From Halobacillus sp. A5 (lineage in GTDB: Bacteria; Bacillota; Bacilli; Bacillales; Halobacillaceae), in contig NZ_JAIZEO010000006.1 of the NCBI RefSeq assembly GCF_024189315.1, positions 1 to 64,000 of the forward strand: DNA of 64,000 bases, read 5' to 3'. Position 1 is the stretch's first letter. Each line of letters starts with the position of its first letter. The notes under the pieces were generated by a model. That model did not search any database. It was not told where the DNA came from and saw only the letters and a program-made list of their open reading frames with translations. The position numbers and the translations under genes were made by a program. This document shows positions 1 through 8,614 of the stretch, one piece after another.

Positions 1-136
1 ACAGGACGTTGCGAACTTAGTTGAAGATCCTTTAGCTCTGCACACCGAATGTGCTTGTTTTACTTCCTTCTATATAGAAAGAAGATGTTGACGTACTGGT
101 TGGTTCGTTCAGTTTTCAAAGATCAAATTGACTTAA
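1..136 (-). promoter_or_regulatory. Probable rRNA operon leader (partial)
   Basis: On the minus strand, the sequence after tRNA-Ile contains TTGATCTTTGAAAACTGAAC (107-128 region), which is typical of the leader just upstream of 16S (or 23S) rRNA in Bacillaceae. No rRNA gene is visible inside the window. I infer that the tRNA cluster is transcribed into an rRNA operon starting left of position 1. Confidence 0.6.
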
Positions 137-214
<78 letters not shown>

Positions 215-235
215 AATGGTAGTAAAAAGATTTAA

Positions 236-309
236 TGGAGCGGGTGAAGGGAATCGAACCCTCATCATCAGCTTGGAAGGCTGAGGTTTTACCACTAAAC
301 TACACCCGC
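236..309 (-). tRNA. tRNA-Gly (TCC)
   Basis: Cloverleaf with acceptor GCGGGTG/CACCCGC, anticodon loop with TCC, T-arm GGTTCGATTCC, and encoded CCA. Confidence 0.95.
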
Positions 310-412
310 ATTTATAAAGTTTCATTAGCTTTGTTCATTTATGCCTTTATCTCTAAGCTTAATGTAAAATAGTTGATCTAAGATTGATAGTCACCTAGTT
401 AATGAGCATCCA

Positions 413-489
413 TGGTCGGGAAGACAGGATTCGAACCTGCGACCCCTTGGTCCCAAACCAAGTGCTCTACCAAGCTGAGCTACTTCCCG
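413..489 (-). tRNA. tRNA-Pro (TGG)
   Basis: Acceptor CGGGAAG, anticodon TGG in a TTTGGGA loop, canonical T-arm, encoded CCA. Confidence 0.95.
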
Positions 490-496
490 TAAGTAT

Positions 497-573
<77 letters not shown>

Positions 574-645
574 CTTTTGAAGCGACAATATCTAATATAT
601 CACGTTTCAGCTTGTGATGCAATAACTTTTTTTATAAAACCTTAG

Positions 646-729
<84 letters not shown>

Positions 730-772
730 TAATTGATAAATATGGGTAAGCAGCAATGCTGACTTACTAAAG

Positions 773-854
773 TGCGGGTGGAGGGACTTGAACCCCCACG
801 CCGTGAAGCACTAGATCCTAAATCTAGCGTGTCTGCCAATTCCACCACACCCGC
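773..854 (-). tRNA. tRNA-Leu (TAG)
   Basis: Class II tRNA with a long variable arm, acceptor GCGGGTG/CACCCGC, anticodon TAG. CCA is not encoded. Confidence 0.93.
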
Positions 855-862
855 AAAAAAAG

Positions 863-938
863 TGGTGAGCCATGGAGGGCTCGAACCTCCGACCCTCTGA
901 TTAAAAGTCAGATGCTCTACCAGCTGAGCTAATGGCTC
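863..938 (-). tRNA. tRNA-Lys (TTT)
   Basis: Acceptor GAGCCAT/ATGGCTC, anticodon TTT in a CTTTTAA loop, encoded CCA. Confidence 0.95.
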
Positions 939-1030
939 TTAAAGAAAAGAAATGATCATTGTGCGTTTTAAGCACAAGAAACATCATATAATTTTTAAAA
1001 AGAAAAGTCAATGTTTTTTTCAAAAGAAAA

Positions 1031-1105
1031 TGGCTGGGCTAGCTGGATTCGAACCAGCGCATGACGGTACCAAAAACCGTTGCCTTACCGCTTGGCTATA
1101 GCCCA
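1031..1105 (-). tRNA. tRNA-Gln (TTG)
   Basis: Acceptor TGGGCTA/TAGCCCA, anticodon TTG in a TTTTGGT loop, encoded CCA. Confidence 0.95.
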
Positions 1106-1113
1106 ACTGAAAA

Positions 1114-1190
1114 TGGCGGTCCGGACGGGACTCGAACCCGCGACCTCCTGCGTGACAGGCAGGCATTCTAACCAACTGAACTACCGGACC
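1114..1190 (-). tRNA. tRNA-Asp (GTC)
   Basis: Acceptor GGTCCGG/CCGGACC, anticodon GTC, encoded CCA. Confidence 0.95.
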
Positions 1191-1213
1191 CCAAATATGT
1201 AATGGGAATAAAG

Positions 1214-1285
1214 TGACCCGTACGGGATTCGAACCCGTGATACCGCCGTGAAAGGGCGGTGTCTTAACCACTTGACCAACGGGCC
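1214..1285 (-). tRNA. tRNA-Glu (TTC)
   Basis: Acceptor GGCCCGT with ACGGGTC, anticodon TTC in a CTTTCAC loop. CCA is not encoded. Confidence 0.94.
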
Positions 1286-1304
1286 ATTTTAGACAAATAA
1301 AAAA

Positions 1305-1395
1305 TGGCGGAGAAGGAGGGATTTGAACCCTCGCGCCGCTTGCGCGACCTACACCCTTAGCAGGGGCGCCTCTTCAGCCACTTGAGTACTTCTCC
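1305..1395 (-). tRNA. tRNA-Ser (GCT)
   Basis: Class II tRNA with a long GC-rich variable arm, acceptor GGAGAAG/CTTCTCC, anticodon GCT, encoded CCA. Confidence 0.95.
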
Positions 1396-1399
1396 GTAA

Positions 1400-1474
1400 T
1401 GGCTCCACAGGTAGGATTCGAACCTACGACCGATCGGTTAACAGCCGATTGCTCTACCACTGAGCTACTGTGGA
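1400..1474 (-). tRNA. tRNA-Asn (GTT)
   Basis: Acceptor TCCACAG/CTGTGGA, anticodon GTT, encoded CCA. It is the first gene of the cluster. The order Asn-Ser-Glu at the head matches B. subtilis tRNA operons. Confidence 0.95.
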
Positions 1475-1534
1475 ATAATGCCGGATAAATTCAATTGAAG
1501 AATTTATGTAAGTAATGTCAGCGACGTTTTATAT

Positions 1535-1561
1535 ATTATAACAATCACCATTGAATGTCAA
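1535..1561 (-). promoter_or_regulatory. Sigma-A promoter of the tRNA cluster
   Basis: On the minus strand TTGACA (1556-1561) is followed by TATAAT (1535-1540) with a 15-bp spacer. A shifted -10 TAATAT (1533-1538) would give 17 bp. It lies about 60 bp upstream of tRNA-Asn, as expected for a strong stable-RNA promoter. Confidence 0.7.
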
Positions 1562-1670
1562 TATTTTTCGTCTATAGTTTTTGGAACAGAATTGCTTGTC
1601 TCAAGAATTCGAACGCCCTTTCTTCAGGGCTTATTTAATTTAACACGGAGGCGTTTTTTCGTCAATGGAT

Positions 1671-2120
1671 TTAGTGAAGTTTTTTTAACCTTCCTTTACA
1701 TTTTCCACACACATAGCGTGAAAGGTTCATTCTTCTCTTCCGCATATAGTTCTGACTACATTTAGAGCATTGATAATGGTAGTATTTTTGTTTTACCGAA
1801 GGAAGCGGCTTGCAGTGTCTCGGAGAGCCTGTTTTTTTAAGCAGTTCCTTAAATGTACGATCCCCGTGTTTATATCCCTTCCCTTCAATATGAAGGTGGT
1901 AATGACAGAGCTCGTGTTTAATAATGCCTTCAAATTCAGCTTTTCCTAATTCGTCTAAGTACCTGGGATTTAATTCAATGACACGTTTTGACGGTATGTA
2001 CCGGCCTCCCGTCGTACGCAGTCTTGCATTAAAAACGACTTCATCGGTATACGGTTTGCCAAAGTAACGACGGGACACATGGTCTGTCCAATGCTGTAAA
2101 TCGATATCTGTTTTATTCAA
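1671..2120 (-). CDS. SprT-like zinc metalloprotease family protein
   Basis: Protein of 149 residues in the SprT family (B. subtilis YdcK type). The zinc-binding HELCH motif is at residues 69-73. The C-terminal half carries a zinc ribbon with C118, C121, C138 and C141. Family members resemble the protease domain of eukaryotic Spartan; the bacterial substrate is not known to me. I place the start at TTG 2120 because GAGAGGTG lies about 8 nt upstream and the resulting length fits the family. An in-frame ATG at 2147 has no ribosome binding site. The gene lies between the tRNA cluster and cmpA, diverging from cmpA, as in B. subtilis. Confidence 0.85.
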   Translation of the reverse strand: MNKTDIDLQHWTDHVSRRYFGKPYTDEVVFNARLRTTGGRYIPSKRVIELNPRYLDELGKAEFEGIIKHELCHYHLHIEGKGYKHGDRTFKELLKKTGSPRHCKPLPSVKQKYYHYQCSKCSQNYMRKRRMNLSRYVCGKCKGRLKKLH

Positions 2121-2197
2121 TGTGGCACACCTCTCCCTTTTTTGCATACTTTATTATAAATGGGTTCATTCTTTATTTCAAAAGGGAGGAGATTTCT

Positions 2198-2311
2198 GTG
2201 CCCCGCTGGTTACAGAAGCAAATGGCGGACGCCTTTTTCAACAAGGATAAATACCAGATTAAAATGCTGAATCAATGCTGGTATTTCTACCGTCATAAAT
2301 ATGAAAAATAA
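2198..2311 (+). CDS. cmpA: Cortex morphogenetic protein CmpA
   Basis: A 37-residue protein starting at GTG 2198, preceded by GGGAGGAG. It begins VPRWLQKQM and contains YQIKMLNQCWYFYR, the hallmark of CmpA. In B. subtilis, CmpA is made in the mother cell during sporulation. It works with ClpXP to remove defective SpoIVA and so delays cortex assembly in misassembled forespores (family knowledge). A longer in-frame reading starting at ATG 2120 lacks a good ribosome binding site and does not fit the family length. The position between sprT-like ydcK and tex/ydcI is conserved. Its presence indicates a spore former. Confidence 0.92.
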   Translation: MPRWLQKQMADAFFNKDKYQIKMLNQCWYFYRHKYEK

Positions 2312-2345
2312 CCCGGAAGATGAGCTCCCCAGGTTATCTTTGGTT
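2308..2345. terminator. Bidirectional terminator between cmpA and tex
   Basis: ATAACC (2308-2313) pairs with GGTTAT (2332-2337) around a further GG/CC pairing. It overlaps the cmpA stop and lies directly after the tex stop on the other strand, with a T-rich minus-strand tail. Confidence 0.6.
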
Positions 2346-4504
2346 TACTTATTTAACATCGTTAAAGCAATACGCTGTTTCTTTATGTCTACAGTATCGA
2401 CCCAAACGGTGACAACATCACCTACGGATACTACGTCCATCGGATGCTTTACAAATTTGTTGGATAGCTTGGAGATATGAACTAACCCGTCCTGTTTCAC
2501 TCCAATATCAACAAATACCCCAAAGTCCACTACATTGCGAACCGTTCCTTCAAGCTCCATCCCCTGTTCTAAATCTTCCATTGACAAGACATTCGTTTTT
2601 AACAATGGTTTAGGCAGGTCGTCTCGTGGATCCCTTCCTGGTTCTCTTAATGCTTTGACAATGTCCTTTAACGTTGGTTCTCCGATCTCGAGCTCGGCGG
2701 CAGTTGATACTGGTTCAAGCCGGCCAAGCTGTTCGCTTACTTCATCGGTTCCGATCTCCTGCGGTGACGCATTCACCATTTTCAGCAGTGACTTCGCTGC
2801 TCGATAGCTCTCTGGGTGTACAGATGTTTTATCGAGTGGTTCTTCTCCTTCAAGTACGCGTAAAAATCCAATACTTTGTTCGAACGTTTTAGCTCCGAGG
2901 CGGGGAATGTCTTTGAGCTGCCTGCGGTTTGTGAATTTTCCGAGCTCTTCTCGTTTTTTCAAGACGTTATTTGCTACGGATTTACTTAAACCGGATACAT
3001 ATTGCAGTAATGATGGCGAGGCCGTGTTCACATTCACACCTACTTGGTTTACAGCGGTTTCTACGACAAATGTCAACGATTCGTTCAGCTTCTTCTGACC
3101 TACGTCGTGCTGGTACTGACCTACGCCGATTGATTTTGGATCAATTTTCACTAGTTCTGCGAGCGGATCCTGAACACGTCGTGCGATTGAGACTGCACTT
3201 CTCTCTTCGACCTTTAAGTCCGGAAATTCTTCACGTGCAAGCTTCGAAGCTGAATACACACTTGCGCCGGCTTCATTCACAATCATGTAGCCAGCATTTA
3301 ACGACTGCGTCTGGATCATATTCGCTATAAACTGTTCTGTTTCCCTTGAAGCTGTTCCATTTCCAATTGCGATGAGTTCGATCGGATAGCTATTAAAATA
3401 TTCGAGAATTCTTTGCTCCGACCCTTTTATGTCACTCTTTGGCGGTGTCGGATAAATCACGGAGATCTCAAGCACTTTCCCGGTTTCATCAATGACAGCA
3501 AGTTTGCATCCCGTGCGATATGCTGGGTCAACGCCAAGTACAACCTTCCCTTTAAGAGGGGGCTGAAGCAGTAAGCTCTTTAAATTACTAGAGAAGACTT
3601 CAATCGCTTTCTCTTCTGCTGTTTCGGACAACGAATTCCGTATTTCCCGTTCCACGGAAGGCTGGATCAGACGTTTGTAACTATCCGCAATCGCTTCCTG
3701 TAACAACTCGCGATGCTCGTGGTTAGCTGAACGCTTAATGACTTGATCCTCGAGATATTTCACTATTTTCTCTTCAGGAGGATGGACAGCTACTTTTAAT
3801 ATTCCCTCTTTCTCCCCACGATTTAAGGCTAAAACCCGGTGAGAGGCAATAGCCCGTACAGGCTCCTGGTATTCGTAATACATTTCAAAGATCCCTTTTT
3901 CATCTTCCTCCGTTTTCTTTCCTTTGGATTCGATGGTACCTGAACGGGAAGTCTGCTGCCGAATGCTCTCTCTGTACTTTGGATCGTCTGAAATCCACTC
4001 TGCTGCAATATCATTGACTCCTGCCCTGACATCTTCAATGGTATGAAGCTCGTGCTCCTCAGATATAAATTCTTTTGCTTTTTCATTAAAATTGAATTCG
4101 TCCTGCTTCCAAAGAAGCCGGGCTAACGGTTCTAATCCTTTTTCTTTAGCTGCTGTCGCTCTTGTGCGTCTCTTTTGTTTATATGGACGATAAAGGTCTT
4201 CTACTTTTTGAAGCTTATCAGCCTGTTCAATTTCCTGCTTCAGCTCATCGGTCAGCTTGTCCTGTTCTTCGATGAGGCGGATCACTTCTTCTTTCCGCTG
4301 CGCCAGGTTCTGCGCATAATTCCATTGATCCTCAATGGCTTTAATCTGCACTTCATCCAGTCCGCCTGTCAGTTCTTTTCGATAACGTGCTATAAAGGGA
4401 ACCGTATTCCCTTCCCCCAGAAGTTCAATAACTTGTTCAATCGGTTTGGCAGCAAGACCTGTCTGTTTTGCTACGATTTCGGTTAAGTTTTGTTTCTCAC
4501 TCAA
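2345..4504 (-). CDS. tex: Tex-like RNA-binding transcription accessory protein (YdcI)
   Basis: Protein of about 719 residues matching Tex family length. Order of parts: helical Tex N-terminal region (about 1-190), a YqgF/RNase H-like fold (VVLGVDPAYRTGCKLAVID, about 320-440), helix-hairpin-helix segments (about 480-560), and a C-terminal S1 RNA-binding domain (about 648-719, GVFVDIGVKQDGLVHISKL). Tex binds nucleic acids and associates with transcription and RNA decay in other bacteria. The start is TTG 4504, preceded by AGGAGG at 8 nt; the upstream ATG at 4531 would place that site inside the gene. It follows rsbX on the same strand, as in B. subtilis. Confidence 0.9.
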   Translation of the reverse strand: MSEKQNLTEIVAKQTGLAAKPIEQVIELLGEGNTVPFIARYRKELTGGLDEVQIKAIEDQWNYAQNLAQRKEEVIRLIEEQDKLTDELKQEIEQADKLQKVEDLYRPYKQKRRTRATAAKEKGLEPLARLLWKQDEFNFNEKAKEFISEEHELHTIEDVRAGVNDIAAEWISDDPKYRESIRQQTSRSGTIESKGKKTEEDEKGIFEMYYEYQEPVRAIASHRVLALNRGEKEGILKVAVHPPEEKIVKYLEDQVIKRSANHEHRELLQEAIADSYKRLIQPSVEREIRNSLSETAEEKAIEVFSSNLKSLLLQPPLKGKVVLGVDPAYRTGCKLAVIDETGKVLEISVIYPTPPKSDIKGSEQRILEYFNSYPIELIAIGNGTASRETEQFIANMIQTQSLNAGYMIVNEAGASVYSASKLAREEFPDLKVEERSAVSIARRVQDPLAELVKIDPKSIGVGQYQHDVGQKKLNESLTFVVETAVNQVGVNVNTASPSLLQYVSGLSKSVANNVLKKREELGKFTNRRQLKDIPRLGAKTFEQSIGFLRVLEGEEPLDKTSVHPESYRAAKSLLKMVNASPQEIGTDEVSEQLGRLEPVSTAAELEIGEPTLKDIVKALREPGRDPRDDLPKPLLKTNVLSMEDLEQGMELEGTVRNVVDFGVFVDIGVKQDGLVHISKLSNKFVKHPMDVVSVGDVVTVWVDTVDIKKQRIALTMLNK

Positions 4505-4563
4505 TTCAAAAGCCTCCTCACGATAGTTCACCTATCTATTGTATCAAATGTATTCCCATTAAT

Positions 4564-4602
4564 AAGGGACCCTATATCTGAATTTCAGAATAAGGCCCCT
4601 TT
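4564..4602 (-). terminator. Possible terminator after rsbX
   Basis: Imperfect inverted repeat AAGGG...CCCTT around CTGAA/TTCAG, immediately downstream of the rsbX stop. The tail is only moderately T-rich, so this is a weak call. Confidence 0.4.
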
Positions 4603-5198
4603 TATTTATACTTCATGGCGATTAACGTCGTATCATCATCACGATTCTCCCCATAAAGCTGCTTATATTGTTCTGTAATGAACTTAACATTACGCGTAGA
4701 CGTATGCTTCGCTGATAACCTGCGGTCCTGAACGCCATCCGAAAACATCATAAAGACCATCCCTTCCCCGGCCTTACCTCTGCTCACCCTGAGCTTTCGT
4801 GGATAACCAGCCAAGTAACCTGCTAAAGGAATGTTTCGGCTCCGGTGACCATCTTGATCGATGGTAATTACACCTATATTTCCTATAGAAGAGTATGAAT
4901 ATGTGTTTTGGTTAAAATCGATTTTAAGTATGCCTAGCACTACTCCGCGTTTACCGAGCAGAGCTTCGTTGCATTTTTTTATGATCGATTCAATAGGAAG
5001 TTCGGGATATTTCTCGATGATATCCATGACCGCCTGAGAAGAATCCATTGCTGGTTCTCCGCTTCCCAGCCCATCAGCTAACGCACAGACAAATTCATTT
5101 TCCGTCTCTTTATAATAATAACTATCTCCACAATAATAATTCCCTTTTTTCGCCTTCTGATAGATGGAAATAGCTACTCTTGACAGCTCGTCGTCCAT
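4602..5198 (-). CDS. rsbX: RsbX, PP2C-type serine phosphatase (stressosome reset)
   Basis: A 198-residue PP2C-like phosphatase. Metal-site motifs are ADGLGSGEP (about residues 38-46) and FSDGVQD (about 151). RsbX dephosphorylates RsbS and RsbR paralogues, returning the stressosome to its resting state (B. subtilis knowledge). The ATG overlaps the sigB stop by one base (TAATG), so the two are translationally coupled. It is the last gene of the rsb-sigB operon. Confidence 0.93.
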   Translation of the reverse strand: MDDELSRVAISIYQKAKKGNYYCGDSYYYKETENEFVCALADGLGSGEPAMDSSQAVMDIIEKYPELPIESIIKKCNEALLGKRGVVLGILKIDFNQNTYSYSSIGNIGVITIDQDGHRSRNIPLAGYLAGYPRKLRVSRGKAGEGMVFMMFSDGVQDRRLSAKHTSTRNVKFITEQYKQLYGENRDDDTTLIAMKYK

Positions 5199-5977
5199 TA
5201 GAATGCCTCGATTGACTCAGCTTGTAAAGCTTCTTTAAGTTTTCGAAGGGCTCGACGTTGAAGGCGGGAAACGTGCATTTGTGAAATCCCCAGGCGTTCA
5301 CCTGTATCCTTTTGACTCAAATTCTCAAAATAAGTGCACTGCAGAATTTCCTGCTCACGCTCACTTAATATCGGCAGTACTTTTTGAAGAAGCATTTTTT
5401 GATCGATTTGATCATATCCGCCTTCCGGATTACCGATCAAGTCCAGAATGGTCACCGTACTTCCATCTGAATCTGCTTCAATTTTCCGATCGACTGACAG
5501 AGCTTTATAGCTTTTGCCCATTTCCATCGTTTCAAGAACATCTTCCTCTGAAACTTCAAGATAATCAGCAATTTCGATAACAGAAGGAGAGCGCTGAAGC
5601 TCGCTTGTTAAATCCTCTGCTGCTTTTTTTATTTTCGGACCGAGTTCTTTTATTCGACGCGGAACGTGAACGCTCCACGTCTTATCACGAATAAAGCGTT
5701 TGATCTCACCAATAATGGTAGGGATAGCAAACGATTCGAATGATTTACCAAAAGAAGGGTCATATCTTCGAATCGCTGCAAGCAGACCAAGCATCCCTAC
5801 CTGGACTAAATCTTCGTGAATGGTGCTGTTTTTGGAATATTTTCTAGCAATGGATTCAACTAAATCATTATAGACGAGGACAATTTTTTCCTGCACTTCT
5901 TCATCACGAGGATTTTCCTGTAAAAATGCGATCCACTCATAAACTTCGTCATTATGATGTTGAGATCTGGTCGCCAT
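5198..5977 (-). CDS. sigB: General stress sigma factor Sigma-B
   Basis: Sigma-70 family factor of 259 residues with regions 2, 3 and 4. Recognisable stretches are VGMLGLLAAIRRYDP (region 2), TWSVHVPRRIKELGP (region 3) and GISQMHVSRLQRRALRKL (region 4 helix-turn-helix). It directs RNA polymerase to general stress promoters. I place the start at ATG 5977 because GGGGTGG lies 7 nt upstream. An ATG at 5998 would add seven residues. The 5' end overlaps rsbW, typical of coupled translation in this operon. Activity is controlled by RsbW binding. Confidence 0.95.
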   Translation of the reverse strand: MATRSQHHNDEVYEWIAFLQENPRDEEVQEKIVLVYNDLVESIARKYSKNSTIHEDLVQVGMLGLLAAIRRYDPSFGKSFESFAIPTIIGEIKRFIRDKTWSVHVPRRIKELGPKIKKAAEDLTSELQRSPSVIEIADYLEVSEEDVLETMEMGKSYKALSVDRKIEADSDGSTVTILDLIGNPEGGYDQIDQKMLLQKVLPILSEREQEILQCTYFENLSQKDTGERLGISQMHVSRLQRRALRKLKEALQAESIEAF

Positions 5978-6425
5978 CTTGACCCACCCCATTTTCATGA
6001 AGGTATTTTGTCATTAGGACAATAACTCCATATTTACTGTTAATTTCGACTTTATCCATTAATGCATCAATCAAGAAGAGACCAAAACCACCTTCCCGCA
6101 GCTCGCCAATATCATCCTTGTGCTGGTAAGGTCCAATGTCTTCTTTGATTTCACCTAAGTTAAAGCTGCCGCCGTGATCAGCAACCATTACTTCTAAGCG
6201 ATCCTTATACACGCCAAAACCGATCGTAATTTCGCCTTCTCCTGAATCGTTGTACGCGTGCTTCACAGCATTCGTAATCGCTTCAGAAATTGCGACCTTA
6301 AGATCTTCAATTTCTTCGTATGCAAATCCCATTCGATTGGCAATACCTGATGTACTCAGACGTACGACACCCACATATTCCGCTTTTGCAGGGACTTTAA
6401 CCTCGACAAAATCAAATGGTTCCAT
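5952..6425 (-). CDS. rsbW: RsbW, anti-sigma-B factor and serine kinase
   Basis: A 157-residue GHKL-fold protein. The N-box SEAITNAVKHAY (about residues 47-58, N52) and a glycine-rich ATP-lid region (GGFGLFLIDALMDKV) are visible. RsbW sequesters SigB and phosphorylates RsbV on serine (family knowledge). It starts 3 nt after the rsbV stop and overlaps sigB at its 3' end. Confidence 0.94.
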   Translation of the reverse strand: MEPFDFVEVKVPAKAEYVGVVRLSTSGIANRMGFAYEEIEDLKVAISEAITNAVKHAYNDSGEGEITIGFGVYKDRLEVMVADHGGSFNLGEIKEDIGPYQHKDDIGELREGGFGLFLIDALMDKVEINSKYGVIVLMTKYLHENGVGQDGDQISTS

Positions 6426-6427
6426 GA

Positions 6428-6757
6428 TTACATTCCACCTCGAACAGTATTGTCAATATCCATAATCTCGGTTAAACCGGTAATCTTGAACAAACGATGC
6501 ACACGGTCCTGCATCTGAATCAGTTTCAGGTTTGTATCATGTTCTTTTGTAGATTTCAATGCGCTTATAAATACACCTAATCCCGTTGAATCCATATAAT
6601 TAACCCCTTGAAGGTCTACTTCAATGGTTTGTCCGTCTTCTTTTGTTAAAGGCAGCAGTGTCTCTTTAAGCTTAGGAGCAGTAAAGGCGTCCACTTCTCC
6701 TGCCAGCGATACCGTCGTCAATTTATCTTTATTAGAAACATCTATCGTTAAGTTCAT
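6428..6757 (-). CDS. rsbV: RsbV, anti-anti-sigma factor
   Basis: A 109-residue STAS-domain protein with the phosphorylation motif MDSTGLG; S57 is the likely RsbW target. Unphosphorylated RsbV binds RsbW and releases SigB. GGGAGG lies just upstream of the ATG. A sigma-B-type promoter at 6804-6829 precedes it, giving positive autoregulation of rsbV-W-sigB-rsbX. Confidence 0.95.
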   Translation of the reverse strand: MNLTIDVSNKDKLTTVSLAGEVDAFTAPKLKETLLPLTKEDGQTIEVDLQGVNYMDSTGLGVFISALKSTKEHDTNLKLIQMQDRVHRLFKITGLTEIMDIDNTVRGGM

Positions 6758-6803
6758 TTCTTCAGCCTCCCAATAATCCTTAAATTAGCCCAGTAGAGGG
6801 AGC

Positions 6804-6829
6804 ATTCCCTTCACAGAACCTTGTTAAAC
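6804..6829 (-). promoter_or_regulatory. Sigma-B-dependent promoter of rsbV-rsbW-sigB-rsbX
   Basis: On the minus strand GTTTAA (6824-6829) and GGGAAT (6804-6809) are separated by 14 bp, close to the sigma-B consensus GTTTAA-N12-15-GGGWAT. The -35 overlaps the rsbU stop codon. Its position upstream of rsbV matches the known B. subtilis autoregulatory promoter. Confidence 0.8.
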
Positions 6830-7834
6830 CCTTCTTTTTAAAATGATTAATGTAAAATCATCCCTTAAATGAAAATCCTGTAAACGTTCAAAGTGCTTGT
6901 AAACTTGCTCCACGGTTTCTTGAGCAGGCAGATGAGCGTACTTTTGAATAATTTCAAGAACTTCATCCTCCTCAATAAAACGGTCGCCTTGACGACACTC
7001 GGTTACGCCATCCGTAAGCATAATGATCATATCGCCGACATTTACTTTCTTCGTGCACTGCTCATATGTAGCTTCTGAAGATACACCGAGCACTAAACCA
7101 GAGGCGTCTATTTCTTCAAACTTATCCTGGCTGCTGTCATAGTAATAACCTGGTTCATGACCTGCGGAGGAATAGCGGAACGTATGATTATTAATGTTAT
7201 ATAAGCCGTAGAACATTGTAATAAACATACTGGAGTCAACGTTTCGTTCCACAACCCGGTTTAAGCTGCCTAAAATAACATCAGGATCCATTCTGTTCTC
7301 CGGAAAGCTATCCATGGAATACTTGATCATAGACATACATAACGCTGCAGGCACACCTTTACCTACAACGTCAGCCACAGCCACACCAAGAGCACCGTTG
7401 TCATCTTTAACAAAGTGATAGTAATCACCATTCATTTGTTTGGCAGGGATGCTGACGGCTCCCACTTCCAGCCCGTCGATTTGTGGTTTATCCGTCGCTA
7501 GAAGAGTCTTCTGCATATTGGCCGCTACAGAAATTTCTGATTTCAACTCTAGCTGTTTTTCCCTTAAAGACTGGTATTCCTGGTAGGCCAGCCCGTAGGA
7601 AATCATCGTTTCCAATAAAAAATCGAGAGAAGATTGAATATATTCAGGCATTTCCGGGTAAAGAGCCTCTAAGGATTGGATATGAACATTGATTATTTCT
7701 TCTGGAGAAATGTTTTGCTGCATTGAATATTTACTAAACTGCTCCGCTTGATAGAGCGCTTGTTCATCTTTTGTTTCTATATATTGGCGCATTAATTCTT
7801 TGTAATTTTCGAGATCAATTTTCAACGTACTCAT
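6824..7834 (-). CDS. rsbU: RsbU, PP2C-type phosphatase for RsbV
   Basis: A 336-residue protein with an N-terminal helical RsbT-binding domain (about 1-85), a short linker helix, and a C-terminal SpoIIE/PP2C phosphatase domain (about 115-334). Phosphatase motifs include MNGDYYHF, VADVVGKGVPAAL and LTDGVTEC. RsbT released from the stressosome activates RsbU, which dephosphorylates RsbV (B. subtilis knowledge). AAAGGAGG precedes the ATG, and rsbT ends 12 nt upstream. Confidence 0.94.
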   Translation of the reverse strand: MSTLKIDLENYKELMRQYIETKDEQALYQAEQFSKYSMQQNISPEEIINVHIQSLEALYPEMPEYIQSSLDFLLETMISYGLAYQEYQSLREKQLELKSEISVAANMQKTLLATDKPQIDGLEVGAVSIPAKQMNGDYYHFVKDDNGALGVAVADVVGKGVPAALCMSMIKYSMDSFPENRMDPDVILGSLNRVVERNVDSSMFITMFYGLYNINNHTFRYSSAGHEPGYYYDSSQDKFEEIDASGLVLGVSSEATYEQCTKKVNVGDMIIMLTDGVTECRQGDRFIEEDEVLEIIQKYAHLPAQETVEQVYKHFERLQDFHLRDDFTLIILKRRV

Positions 7835-7846
7835 ATTAAACCTCCT

Positions 7847-8248
7847 TTAACGGAGCCATTTGATAACCTTAATTTCAGTACCCTGACCGGGGTTTGACTG
7901 GATATCAAATTCATCCATAAGCCTTTGTACACCTGGCAGTCCTGCTCCCAGGCCTCCGGAAGTGGAGTATCCGTCTTCCATCACCTGGCTGAGCTCTTCA
8001 ATACCAGGGCCGTCATCCATAGCTACAATACTGAGCCCTTTTTGATTAATATCATCAATGGCTTCAAAGCAAATTTTACCTGTCCCAGCATATAAATAAA
8101 TGTTTCTTGCTAATTCAGATATTGCGGTCGCGATGCGGGCTTGATCTACGGTTCCAAAACCAATTTTTCTTGCTACATCCCGGCCGAGCTGACGAGCTCC
8201 AACAATATCCCATTCTTTTTTAATATTGACACAGGATTGGAATTCCAT
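7847..8248 (-). CDS. rsbT: RsbT, stressosome kinase and RsbU activator
   Basis: A 133-residue GHKL-type serine/threonine kinase. The N-box SELARNIYLYA and the motif DDGPGI, followed by a glycine-rich GGLGAGLPGV loop, define the ATP site. RsbT phosphorylates RsbR and RsbS and then leaves the stressosome to activate RsbU. GGAGGAG lies upstream of the ATG. It is in tight operon arrangement with rsbS (2 nt gap). Confidence 0.94.
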   Translation of the reverse strand: MEFQSCVNIKKEWDIVGARQLGRDVARKIGFGTVDQARIATAISELARNIYLYAGTGKICFEAIDDINQKGLSIVAMDDGPGIEELSQVMEDGYSTSGGLGAGLPGVQRLMDEFDIQSNPGQGTEIKVIKWLR

Positions 8249-8250
8249 AA

Positions 8251-8607
8251 TTACTCCTCCAATTCCTGGCGAAGTTTGATCAACCCTTGTTCTAGATCTA
8301 GTGCAGTTGGAACATCCTGCATGTGGATACCTAAATCAATTAATGTCATAGCAACGGCTGGCTGGATCCCGGTTAAGACAACCTTTGCTCCCATTAAGTC
8401 AGACATCGTCACTACATCCCCGAGTACTTTAGCAATAAAAGAGTCGATAATATCAACAGAAGTCAGATCAATGACCACACCCGTTGCTCCACTTTCATGG
8501 ATCTTGCTTAACAGGTCTTCTTGAAACTGGATGGCTGTCTGATCGTCTAAATCAATTTGAATCGAGATCAACAGATAGTTATGAAGCTTTAAAATAGGTA
8601 TTCTCAT
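8251..8607 (-). CDS. rsbS: RsbS, stressosome scaffold STAS protein
   Basis: A 118-residue single STAS domain. The motif [10 protein letters not shown] places the RsbT-phosphorylated serine at about residue 56. RsbS and RsbR form the 1.8-MDa stressosome core that sequesters RsbT (family knowledge). The gene lies 7 nt downstream of rsbR. Confidence 0.94.
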   Translation of the reverse strand: MRIPILKLHNYLLISIQIDLDDQTAIQFQEDLLSKIHESGATGVVIDLTSVDIIDSFIAKVLGDVVTMSDLMGAKVVLTGIQPAVAMTLIDLGIHMQDVPTALDLEQGLIKLRQELEE

Positions 8608-8614
8608 CTTCCCA

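Noticed and set aside
1020-1271. 83-codon ORF on the minus strand over tRNA-Gln, Asp and Glu
   Set aside because: It reads through three tRNA genes; such ORFs are a common annotation artefact.
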